Below are positions 10,701 to 19,656 of a DNA stretch of 26,580 nt, piece by piece (position 1 is the stretch's first letter; each line of letters starts with the position of its first letter). Origin of the DNA: Chromera velia (taxonomy: Eukaryota > Sar > Chromeraceae). Under the pieces are notes generated by a model. It was not told the origin of the DNA. It was given only the letters and a program-made list of their open reading frames with translations, and ran no database searches. Made by a program: the position numbers and the translations under genes. Location: the NCBI GenBank assembly GCA_018398765.1, contig JAHBMJ010001754.1, positions 1 through 26,580 on the forward strand, given 5' to 3'.

Positions 10701-12327
10701 CTAAGCCCCCACCGGTCACATTTCACTCCACCAAATCGGACCCTTTCATTTCCACTAATCATTGATGATGAGCTCAACAGACGGCCATCGTACAGACAAA
10801 TCTCTCTCGTTGTCCATTGTTTTTTTCATGTGGTTTTTTTGTTTTGTGGCATCCAGTAAGTGACAGAGCCGTATGGATCTTCCCCATGATTGAAGCACTT
10901 ACCTTTGAGGGCACATGGACGTAGGTGTCACGGGCGATGAGCTCAGAGACTACCTTTGAATGGCCGTTGGAGGCGGCTTTGTGCAGCGCTGTCTCTCCAT
11001 CCTACAGAAAGCCGCGCAACATATAAGGAGACGTTAAAGCATTTCAGGACTTGTTTTTCTAAGCCCAGGCCCAATATCATAAGAAAGAAGATACTCTTCT
11101 TCACGTCTGTCTGTGTTAGGTTTCCTCCAGAGTAAATCGACACGCAAATCCTCCACGCATGTATGAAAACAAGCCTACAACTCGTGCATTTTTAGACAGA
11201 CCTGTGTCTCTGCGTCCACCCAAGCCCCCAAGTCAAGTGCAACCTTCACCGCCTCCAGTCGACCAGCCGCAGCTGCCGTGTGGAGAGGGGTTATCCCGGA
11301 GTCCTCCTGATGGAATAAATTCATGCGGAGAGAAGACTCTAAACAACAAAAAGTTCGTGCTCCATGGCCTTGTACTCAATCCTTCGGCTGAAAGGCTTAC
11401 AACAACGACCTTAACACCCCTTCCACGCCAACCAGCGAGGATACAGACGAAAGAGAGAAGATGGCGAGCGACTTTTTCAGTGTTATGCAGAGGTTCGTCT
11501 ACAGAGGTTTACACAAAGCCGTGCTTCAATTACAAGATGTAAGAAAGGATCAAACCGGACCAGGAAAGGCAAATTTCTACCAGGTTCCTTACTCACCCTT
11601 ATCCATTCATTCACACACAGCCCAGCCTTCTTGAGCAGCCGCATTGCCTCTCCACACCCTGCCTCTGCAGCAAAGTGCATAGCATTCTTTCCATTCACAC
11701 TTCCTCCTTTCAGCAAAGCGCGCAGCCGTCCAGTGTCACACTTCCCAATAGCAGATAGGAGCAAATCCTCCCGGATCTCCTTGAGGCGTGCCTGCAAGAA
11801 GCACAAGGCTACACCAGGAGGTGTGAAATGAAAAAGGACTGCACAGATCCTCAATTCACTTAACCCTACACTTCACCACCTGGACGTCTGGTTTTCTATA
11901 CCTTGTCAACTTGAACGGATTGTCTACATGGAGACACGAATGTATTAATACACAGATTGTCACAGACCGTATTCTTTGCGTCGGTGTTTTCTTCCAAAGT
12001 CTGCAAATCGTTACAGAAAAACACACAGGCAGAATGGAGGACAGGAAAACGTGTGCATAGAATTAGAAGATTTTCTCCGACAAGAGGGAGGCACACACAG
12101 ATTCAGAGAGGTAAACAGAGCCGGGGGACGAGACCAGGACCCAAGAGTCATCAAATGGGGATTCGATATAAAGCAGCAAATTGGATTGCTATTCGGACCT
12201 GGATTCAACAGCTGGTGTCACGTAATAGTAGGCAACAGCTGAATTAGAAAGAGACCATACAGACACAGAGACACCACACACAGATACACACACACACATA
12301 TATATATACACACGCACACACACACAT

Positions 12328-12374
<47 letters not shown>

Positions 12375-12882
12375 GAGAGAGAGACGCACATCGATAGAAA
12401 AAGAGAGCGAAAGAGAGAGAAACACACACATCTGGTCATTTGAGAATCCAAAATACGTTCACTGACGACCAGCTGCCGGAATAGCTGATAAAAGAAAAAT
12501 CCCGTCAACTCACCTCTTCAACCTTCGGGTGCCTAGCCACGTCCTCAATTTTTGCTTGCAAAATCCTCTGTTCTTGTTGACAAGCAGTCAAGCGTTTGTC
12601 TGCCTGTTCTTTCAATGAGTCCCCAACGTGATCCGCCGCTCCTGGGAATACCCTTTCGTTGAGGGGTGTGGGAGGGGAGGTGAGGCGGGCGTCTGGAGTG
12701 ACAGACTTCCTTCCACCTGTGAGATAGAGGGTCAAGAGGATGCCCAAAACACAACTAAAGATAATGGAGGAGACGGAAACGGAAGCACGGTCTTTGTCGC
12801 CTAAAGCCAGATGAGCCCTCCGACTGTTTGCGCCTGTCAATCGTGTCTGTTCCTCCACCGACTGATTCCTTCCCGTCTCTCG
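4716..12882 (-). CDS. Multi-exon membrane-anchored ankyrin-repeat protein
   Basis: Exons on the minus strand, in transcript order: 12514-12882, 11902-12000, 11597-11791, 11202-11306, 10903-11001, 10251-10349, 9599-9697, 8947-9045, 8295-8393, 7643-7741, 6991-7089, 6488-6586, 6201-6299, 5982-6059, 5586-5723, 5403-5501, 4999-5145, 4716-4874. Every exon is a multiple of three, begins after an AG acceptor and ends before a GT donor, all in phase 0. The total is about 759 codons. A 54-bp in-frame intron inside the last exon (4728-4781) is optional, and the TAG at 4716-4718 is the same either way. The first listed exon has one transmembrane helix (its residues about 35-55, core SIIFSCVLGILLTLYL) followed by a Gln/Glu-rich probable coiled coil. 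Ankyrin repeats follow, with motifs such as ITPLHTAAAAGRLEAV, NAMHFAAEAG, ETALHKAASNGHSKVV and TTALHYAAVQNKLL. Such solenoids bind protein partners; the partner here is unknown. The frame upstream of 12882 is open but has no ATG, so the true start is unresolved. Confidence 0.85.
6991..7089 (-). CDS. Ankyrin cassette exon, unit 1
   Basis: Encodes 33 residues starting DGETALHKATSNGHSK and ending IARGIYVNVPSK. It has Thr at position 10 where most siblings have Ala. CTGCAG acceptor, GTGAGT donor. Part of the ankyrin gene at 4716-12882. Confidence 0.85.
7643..7741 (-). CDS. Ankyrin cassette exon, unit 2
   Basis: Encodes 33 residues starting DGETALHKAASNGHSK and ending IACGIYVNVPLK. It has Cys at position 24 and Leu at position 32. 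Splice sites intact. Confidence 0.85.
8295..8393 (-). CDS. Ankyrin cassette exon, unit 3
   Basis: Encodes 33 residues starting DGETALHKAASNGHSK and ending IARGIYVHVPSK. It has His at position 29. Splice sites intact. Confidence 0.85.
8947..9045 (-). CDS. Ankyrin cassette exon, unit 4
   Basis: Encodes 33 residues starting DGETALHKAASNGHSK and ending IACGIYVNMPSK. It has Cys at position 24 and Met at position 30. Splice sites intact. Confidence 0.85.
9599..9697 (-). CDS. Ankyrin cassette exon, unit 5
   Basis: Encodes 33 residues starting DGETALHKAASNGHSK and ending ITRDTYVHVPSK, so the segment at positions 23-29 differs most from the other units. Splice sites intact. Confidence 0.85.
10251..10349 (-). 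CDS. Ankyrin cassette exon, unit 6
   Basis: Encodes 33 residues starting DGETALHKAVSNGHSK and ending IARGIYGNVPSK. It has Val at position 10 and Gly at position 28. The exon ends AAA rather than AAG before the GTGAGT donor. Confidence 0.85.
10903..11001 (-). CDS. Ankyrin cassette exon, unit 7 (most 5' in the transcript)
   Basis: Encodes 33 residues starting DGETALHKAASNGHSK and ending IARDTYVHVPSK. The acceptor is CTGTAG and the donor GTAAGT, both valid but different from the other units. It shares the RDTYVHV segment with unit 5 apart from one residue. Confidence 0.83.
12258..12427. repeat. Compound CA/GA microsatellite
   Basis: A (CA)n-type tract with a short TATATATA break near 12299-12308 runs into a (GA)n-type tract from about 12342. 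It lies in the ankyrin-gene intron between exons 11902-12000 and 12514-12882. Long minus-strand frames made of Ser, Leu, Val and Cys are by-products of the repeat. Confidence 0.9.
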
Positions 12883-13128
12883 CTGCAGTGGTGGGGAGAG
12901 AAGGGCACGTACGATTTGAACAGAACGAAGGAAAAGGATCAGACCAGCTTCCTGTATGAACTGAAAACGGAAAATGCAACCCGAGTCTCTCCACGGTTGA
13001 AAAGAAGAAGACTGAATACGCGGCACGCTTCTCTTCAATCTCTCACATTCATCTGAAGAAGGCGTACCGAACGCCTATTTTCCTTTCCCTCTTCTGTGTC
13101 AAGACGTCCGTCTATCCTCTTTCGACTC

Positions 13129-14231
13129 CTAGGGTTTGACACTTTGTGAGGGTACCTTAGGTTTAAAGTTAGATTTTTTAATAAAAACTTAAATTTTTAA
13201 TGTTTTAAAAGAGATTTTTGGAGCTTAATTTGCTAGAAAAGCTTAAAAAACGTTAAAATAGGGTCAAATGGCTAAGATTAGGGTAGGTTAGGGTAGGTTT
13301 AGATAAGTTTAAAGCCCATTCGCTACGTTAGGTTTAGAATTGGTTTGGAAACCATAGTCATACCAGACTCAAACCTTCCAAACCTCTTCAAACGTGTTCA
13401 AACTTGGTCAAACTTCTAAAATCTGTATGTGAATGATCTGTTAAAAACATATTTTGTATGTTTTTGCCGGCAGGACCACGTCTGTGACACTCTGTGCTGC
13501 CTAGACTATGCATGAACGTTTCAAGAAGGGGATACAGCCTCGCTTGCATTAGCATTCACAACAGCTGCTGCATTCTCTTTATCCTGCCCCCCCGGGCCCC
13601 TTTTTCTCCTCTCTTCTTTCCCGGCACAATCTTTGTTTGCTTGATCGCCTCTCCATAGAAACCGCACACATGATTGAGGAATTTGGAAACCCACTGCACT
13701 AAATATTGATGACGGCTTACGAATTGAAGATAGAGAATTGGAGCAAGTTGACTGGGCGTTTGAAAAGGAAATTGCATCTCTGGATAAGTCTGTTGAAGTG
13801 TGAAAGAATGAAGGCAACTTTAAATTTATGTTCTTGACTTTATTCTACATTCGTTGAATAATTGGTTTGTCTGATGTTTCCTGGTAAAATGCCAGGTTAT
13901 GTTTGCTTTGCATCTTCTCTGTGTTTATGTAAAAGCCATTTGGAACTAGGTTTAGACAGGTTTAGACAGGTTTGAATTGGTCAAGTTGGGGGATTAGGTT
14001 TGTAAACCGATGTTATGAGCGTTTGCGAACCTCAGAGGGTGAATTGACTTTCCTATATATAAAAGGTCATGAGATTTAATTTGAAAAGTTGTGTTATCAT
14101 AGGAATAAGGTTAGTTCATCCTAAAAACCTTAAAAAACCACTTTTTAGAGTTATAGCTAATCAGAGTGACATATACCCCTAGGGTTTGTAATTAAATTAT
14201 ATTTGTTTTTTTTTTAGGTGTCATACCCTAG
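13129..14231. mobile_element. hAT-like non-autonomous element, 1103 bp
   Basis: The left end CTAGGGTTTGACAC and the reverse complement of the right end CTAGGGTATGACAC match at 13 of 14 bases. Flanking 8-mers TTCGACTC (13121-13128) and CTTGACTC (14232-14239) agree at six of eight positions, consistent with an aged 8-bp target duplication. Both arms carry many short GGTTTAGA/TTCAAACC-type motifs (about 13265-13410 and 13945-14010), the same arrangement as in the element at 1420-2322. The centre (about 13500-13820) has normal base composition and contains a 98-codon minus-strand frame (13521-13817, charged C-terminus, DKENAAAVVNANASEAVSPS) and a short acidic plus-strand frame (13684-13803). Neither is recognised; they could be a captured host fragment or a transposase remnant. 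Confidence 0.68.
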
Positions 14232-14239
14232 CTTGACTC

Positions 14240-15133
14240 ACCAGCCGTCTCTACGAGAGCAATCTCTCCGTCTCCTCTGAGCTCCTCTCTGATAGAAGTT
14301 CTACGGAAGAGGAATGCCCTCCCGAGCTCATACTCGACATGGCCTCGACCCCAGAGGATTCAGGATTCTCTAAGATAGACCCAGTGCGAGAGGATTGTTC
14401 CGACATTTTTACAATCTTCGTACTTCAGACGTTCGAGAATTCAGGAACTCGTCCCCCTGCCACGCCGTCTGTGCTGTATGCTTAGTCTGCCAAGTTGGTG
14501 ACGTACAGAAGCGATTTTTTAGAATAACATACGTGCAGTGAATGACCCACGCGACTGAGAACTAGGATCTGCGTAGCAAAGACGCTTGGGTTGGAGAGCT
14601 AGAGATCGAGGGCGTTCTTCTCTTGCGCTTGCAGTCTGTGAAAAACAGTGTGAATTGCAGCTGAGGTACTCGCTTGCACTTATATATACAAGCGCATCAT
14701 TTCTCGCGCGGGGTCCGAGTTAACTCGCGGAATTAACTTGCATGTGATGCCGGGTCCGCGCACAACCTCTTGCACACTTACTTCCGCGCGCAATGGGCGC
14801 GAACTGCCTTGTAGAACGTATAGTACGTAAAGCGATACAGCTCTAGTCATGCACTCACGGAGTACGTAATTATCGATATAAATTTGAGTCCTCTTTTACT
14901 TGCTCGGGCCGATCACAGCTCTCTTTTCTCACAGACCCATGCGGAGGAGCTTCACGATATCCACCAGTTGGTTCCATCTACACAACAGCCTGCAGTGACT
15001 TGACGGCACCCTCAAACAAAGCCTGAGTTTGCAGACGTCTTCAAACTTGCATTGCACTGCATATATACATACGTGACTCACTTAAGTGATCGACCCGACT
15101 CGACACCAGTCAGCCAGTCCAAAATAGCCACAG
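14240..15133. other. Upstream region of the 15134 gene, with a possible short coding frame
   Basis: From 14240 to the TAG at 14483-14485 the plus strand is open with a Ser/Glu-rich composition, including an ATG at 14339 (48 codons). No match to a known family was seen. From 14500 to 15133 no frame stands out. This part holds a TATATATA string near 14682-14690 inside a small inverted repeat (CGCTTG...CAAGCG), a perfect 12-bp palindrome CGAGTTAACTCG at 14716-14727, and another TATA-like string near 15060, about 70 bp before the ATG at 15134. The last could be promoter sequence of the downstream gene. Confidence 0.35.
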
Positions 15134-16168
15134 ATGATCTCAAAGAAGCACGAGATCCTGCACGACGTCAACAGAGGCCATGAGGGCTACTCAGTCGGGC
15201 TCCAAACTGCAAGAGCACGGCTGGAGTTGTCCTCGGCACCTGCAAGCATGCGACCGATGACGTGCCCCCACACTCCCTTGACTGCAAGGGGGGCCACTCC
15301 AGCAAGTCTTCGCACACAGACACAGCAGGCAAAGGCACAGGAGCGAGTCATGAGGGAGACTGAAGCAGCAGAACAGCAGTTTGCGGAGAACTGTGCAGAG
15401 CATGCAGACGAGGCCCAGCATGAAGGGGAATTGATGGAGGCCTTCCCCTCATACCCCCAAGAAGAAGTAAGTGAACCCCCCCCACAGCCCTCTCGGCCCC
15501 GGACAGTCATCCCTCCAGTGGCTCTACACGCCTGTCAGCCAACAGGAAGGGAAGGAGCGATTCTCGTCCCACCCCCCACCACATCAAGGCGGCAGCACTT
15601 CACCAAAAAGGAAGTTGCCGCCATGGGAATTCCAGATCCCGTCTATACACGCTACTGGCACCGCACACACGAAGCCACACCCTCCCTCAATCCTACACTC
15701 AGGAAAAAACCTGAACTTGCCGGAATGCGTTTCTATGACCGCTCAAGGCTTCGAACCTCAGTCGGGAAAATGCAGGTGGCCGGGGCCGTCTACGCCGTTC
15801 CCTTCCCCACCGCACGCACACAGACCCCCGAGAAGCTTGGACACCAATTGCGGATGACTTCCCGATCCGAATACACACGACAGTATATCCGCATCCCCTA
15901 CTGCTACAGCTCAATGAACATGAAGGACAAGCCGCTAAGCCCCTACGCTCCCCTCGCCCCCCGTTCCCGCCTCGCAGTCCCCAACCCCCAATTACCCGGA
16001 TGGAACACATCGGAAGTTCAGTTGACCCGTCGGATGGGTAACTGCGAGAAGAGACGGTTCATGACCACCCACAGGAACGAGTTCTCCGGGGAGGGGCCCG
16101 ACCCGAGAACGAATGAGGGGGTGACGGCCTACGAGACGAAGTGGAGGCACTTCCTCCAAGCGAAATGA
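15134..16168 (+). CDS. Uncharacterised 344-residue single-exon protein
   Basis: One uninterrupted frame begins with ATG (MISKKHEILHDVNRGHEG) and ends with TGA. It is the longest plus-strand frame in the window that is not a low-complexity by-product. Residues about 55-100 are rich in Gln, Glu and Ala and may be helical. Residues about 108-150 are Pro-rich. The C-terminal half is rich in Tyr, Arg, Thr and Pro with aromatic-basic clusters such as YTRYWHRTHEATPSLNP and YTRQYIRIPYCYS. It ends with a compact segment containing RRFMTTHRNEFSG and TNEGVTAYETKWRHF. There is no signal peptide or membrane segment. This type of composition occurs in microtubule-lining and axonemal proteins, but I recognise no family, so that is only a suggestion. 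Absence of introns contrasts with its neighbours. Confidence 0.75.
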   Translation: MISKKHEILHDVNRGHEGYSVGLQTARARLELSSAPASMRPMTCPHTPLTARGATPASLRTQTQQAKAQERVMRETEAAEQQFAENCAEHADEAQHEGELMEAFPSYPQEEVSEPPPQPSRPRTVIPPVALHACQPTGREGAILVPPPTTSRRQHFTKKEVAAMGIPDPVYTRYWHRTHEATPSLNPTLRKKPELAGMRFYDRSRLRTSVGKMQVAGAVYAVPFPTARTQTPEKLGHQLRMTSRSEYTRQYIRIPYCYSSMNMKDKPLSPYAPLAPRSRLAVPNPQLPGWNTSEVQLTRRMGNCEKRRFMTTHRNEFSGEGPDPRTNEGVTAYETKWRHFLQAK

Positions 16169-17872
16169 ATTGGAAGATTTGACAACACAATTTCAGTGCA
16201 AAAGATGATCATGGACTGATGGGTCCTTCACTGCTCTCTCCCTCCCTCCTTGTCTGTCTGGTAGGATGGCGGATGGATTGGTCAAGTGGGGTGGGTGTCT
16301 GTTAAGTAAGGCGGAGAGAGAGGAGAGAGAAAGAAAGAGAGACACTTTTTGAAATGCGATGGGCAACGGAAGGGAGAAGCAAGTCAAGTAAGTTAGGAAG
16401 CATTACCTAAGTCTAAATGAGAATAGAGGGCAGGAGAGGGGGGGCGACAGGAAAAAGCACAGAGAACATAGAGCGAAGGGGCAGAACAGACTGCCTGCCT
16501 ACCCAGCATGCCCGTCATGAGTACAGGTAAGTCTTTCAGATCGATGAATCAACTTGAACGGATAAGTAGAAGAAAGAAAATAACGTGAGCTCAAGAAAAG
16601 CCGGGTAGATCGTTGGTTCGATTTGGGTCGTCCGAGCTCCGCAACCAGAGAAGGCTGAGCGCCAGCGGCCCTTATGTATATGGAGAGACGAAACAGATTC
16701 CACGCAGTAAATAAGTGGGCGATCTCCGGGTGATGCCACGCACCTTTCATCCTCGTTCTCTCCTATCCACCCCATCCATTCTACGTCTGAACCCGTGCTT
16801 TCTTCTCAAGCTCTCTTGGGGTTGATCGAAGCGGTGGGTCACCTATACAGAGCCTGTCAGTGACCCTCTTGTAGATACGAAGACCGAATTCAGATGGAAA
16901 AGGGAAACAAGCATCAATGCGTGAGGGGAGAGCGAAGATACCTCACAATAAACTAATCACAGCACTGAAAGCAATTTCTGAAAGCACAAGTATATAACAG
17001 AGATTAAGCAATGAAAAAAAAAATAAAAATTGATCCTTTTCACATATTGGATCTCTTTGTTAGTCTTTGTATAAATTCAGTAAAATTGAATGGATTTTTT
17101 CTTTAGTATTCTTTAATTGGATTTTTAATTGAAATTAAAGTGTTTTTATTATAATAATTTTTTAATATTTAAAGAAATATATATTTTTTTTAAAAAAAGT
17201 TTTGTTATTCTGCAGTCTATTAAAAATATTTTACAATTAATTTTACGTTTGAGACTATTTTGAGTCTTTTTTTTTATTTATAATGATCAAATACAATATT
17301 TTTTTAAAGACTCGTTTCAATTAGTTTCAATTCACTTTACTTCACTTTTATAGTTGAGAAATTTCTTCTAATTTCTTCTTGTTTCTTCTTGCTTCTTCTT
17401 TTGTTTCTTTTTCTTCTCCTTCTCCTCCTTCTTTTCTCTACTCTTCCTCGTCTAAGCTTTATCAACTTTTGGGGGGGAAACTTTTTTTTCCTTCGCCGGC
17501 CCGTACGCGTCGCCGCGCCGGCGGCGGCGGCGCGTCCCCCAGCAAGGTGGAGCCCCGGCCGCGGCACAACTCTTTTTTTGCCGATGACCTATAGCTTGAC
17601 CCCGCGATGACGTGGCCTTGTAAAGGTCAGGCAGAAAAATTGCGCTGAGAAGATCTGTCAGACTGATCATCGCTATAATCGTCTGTCAATCCCTCTCTCC
17701 GGACCAGTTCACGTGAGTAGCTGAAGCATTTCGAACGAATATTAATACACTGCCCGCCTCCAATCCGAAAGCGTAGGTAGATCCAATTGAAAAGCACACA
17801 GGCATCTGCTGTACAGCGAAGTATATTTTTTCTGAGAAGAGTCCAATCCTTCTTTCTACACTTGTCTTCACG
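16169..17872. other. Intergenic region between the 15134 gene and PEX11
   Basis: No supported gene. It includes GA-rich sequence at about 16310-16350, a very AT-rich block at about 16990-17340 with many homopolymer runs, a pyrimidine tract of TTC/TCC units at about 17360-17450, and a short CG-rich block at about 17493-17565 with CGG runs. The last few hundred bases should include the promoter and 5' untranslated region of the PEX11 gene. No clear TATA box or terminal inverted repeats were found. Confidence 0.5.
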
Positions 17873-19396
17873 ATGACGGATGCTGCCATTGTTGTCAAGT
17901 TCCTCAACCAAACAGAGGGCCGCGATAAGTTCTCCAAGTTGATGCAAAATGTCGCCAAGATGCTGGCCCATGTGTCCACAGAGAAGACCACAGCCGACCA
18001 GATGTCCAACCTTGCCAGTCAGTGCCTCCCTCTCCATACCCCACCCTGTCCGAGGATCAAGCCCTCGTTCCCTTGTCTTTCTTGTACATTGTTTTTGAGC
18101 CCTTGTGTGTGCCCGGATGTCTTCTGTGTGCAGAGAATACGGCGGACGCGAGGAAGATCTTCCGCCTTGGCAAGTGGCTCTCTGAGTATGTGAAGCTTCA
18201 GGAAATTCTGAAGAGCACGGGCAACAAGAACGCGGACTCCTACGCCCTCTCTGTGCAGTTTGCGTCTCGGCTTTTCTTTGCTGGTTACTGGGTGTACGAC
18301 AATCTGGTCATCCTCCGCAAGATCAAGGTTCTCCAGAGTGGAGACCTGAAGAGCCTCTCCAAGCGCGCAGCCTTCTTCTGGACCCTCGGGCTCCTCACAG
18401 GAATTCTTTTGGAACTGTACAAACTCCAGAAGAACCTGGAGAAGGAGAAGGTGCTCCTCGCACAGGAGAGGGAAAAGAGCAGGGCAGAGGGAGACGGGGA
18501 ACAGTCACCCGAGACGGCCTCTGCAAGGAAGTCCTTGGCCTCAGAGAGATTCACCATCTACATCAACATTGCCAAAAATCTCGGTGGGTCAGACTGCGGG
18601 GGGGTGCATGGGAGAAGAAAGCCTCATTTCAGCTGCGCGCTGTGGCTTTGGATTCCTGCTCACTCCCTGCTTATTTCTTCAACTCCATTTCCTCTCCTCT
18701 CGCCTTCCACGCTGTCTCCGTCCCTCTTATCCATCCTTTCTGCCCCATTCAGCCCCTCTCTCCTCCTTGCCCTCCCCGTCGACCCTCCCCCCTCTTTCTC
18801 TCCAGTTCCCTTATCTGCACTCCCCTTCCCTCCGTCTCTCTCCCTTCCCCCCTCTTTGCTTTTCCCGTCCCTCTCTGCCCGTTTCCCCTTCCGTCTCTTC
18901 GCAGTCTCCTCATTCCGCCCTCCTGTTTCTTCCTATTTCCCCCCGTCTCACTGTCCACAGTTGTTTCTTCTGTATGTTGTCAATGGACGTGCTGGGATAG
19001 AAAGTACATGCAAACGTTGAATGAGGAGCAAAGTGCAAAATAAAGTCAGGGACCTTCCTTCCTTCCTTCCTGACCGTCCACGAAAGCAGGGGACTGACGT
19101 CAATTTACGTGGGAAAAGGAAGGGAGGAAGATAGGAAGGCGGAGGAAGGAAGGAAGGAAGGAAGGGAGGGAGGGAGGGAGGGAGGAAGGGAGGACGCACG
19201 CACAGAATGAAGGATGTGTGACTCTATGCGCGCGAGCCTGTCTGACGCCTCCATCCAACGTTTCAGAGCTTCCCTTCCCTTCTCCCAGCTCTCTTCGTCC
19301 TGCATTCATTCCTTCCTTCCTTTTTGGCACTGAAAGCTTTGAGGTTGCCCCATGTCCTCCTCCCTTTTCTCTCTCTCTCGCTCTGTCTCTCTCTTG

Positions 19397-19468
<72 letters not shown>

Positions 19469-19502
19469 CTGTCTCTCTCTTGTCCCTCTCTTGTCTCTCT
19501 CT

Positions 19503-19549
<47 letters not shown>

Positions 19550-19608
19550 CGCTCTCTCTCTCGCTCTGTCTCTCTCTTGTCTCTCTCTCTCGCTCTGTCT
19601 CTCTCTCT

Positions 19609-19656
<48 letters not shown>

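Larger units (their letters stand above)
6587..11150 (-). repeat. Seven-unit, 652-bp tandem array of ankyrin exon cassettes
   Basis: Seven head-to-tail units of exactly 652 bp start at 6587, 7239, 7891, 8543, 9195, 9847 and 10499. Each holds one 99-bp exon on the minus strand plus 553 bp of intron sequence. The exons keep strict register at 6991-7089 plus multiples of 652. Donors are GTGAGT (GTAAGT in the 10903 exon) and acceptors CTGCAG (CTGTAG in the 11001 copy). Introns are as similar between units as exons, which indicates recent amplification or gene conversion. The short string ATCCT occurs at both array edges (6584-6588 and 11148-11152) and at most internal junctions (ATCTT at 7236), so the unit boundary is defined only to within that microhomology. 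A plus-strand 80-codon frame recurs in every unit opposite the intron; its persistence follows from the high sequence identity and it is not called as a gene. Confidence 0.95.

Noticed and set aside
7357-10859. An 80-codon plus-strand frame (beginning MQGSSWGP) recurring in the intron of each 652-bp unit
   Set aside because: It is conserved only because the units are nearly identical, has no domain, lies antisense to the ankyrin introns and cannot read through units because 652 is not a multiple of three.
12189-12508. Minus-strand hydrophobic Ser/Leu/Cys/Val frames
   Set aside because: By-products of the CA/GA microsatellite in an ankyrin-gene intron.
12883-12912. A 30-bp GT-AG intron (GTACGT donor, CTGCAG acceptor) just upstream of the first ankyrin-gene exon
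   Set aside because: It would be shorter than any other intron here, and the frame is open through it, so a normal acceptor at 12882 with an unknown upstream exon is preferred.
13263-13310. Telomere-like TTAGGG/TTTAG strings
   Set aside because: They are irregular, internal to a transposon arm and better explained as its subterminal motifs.
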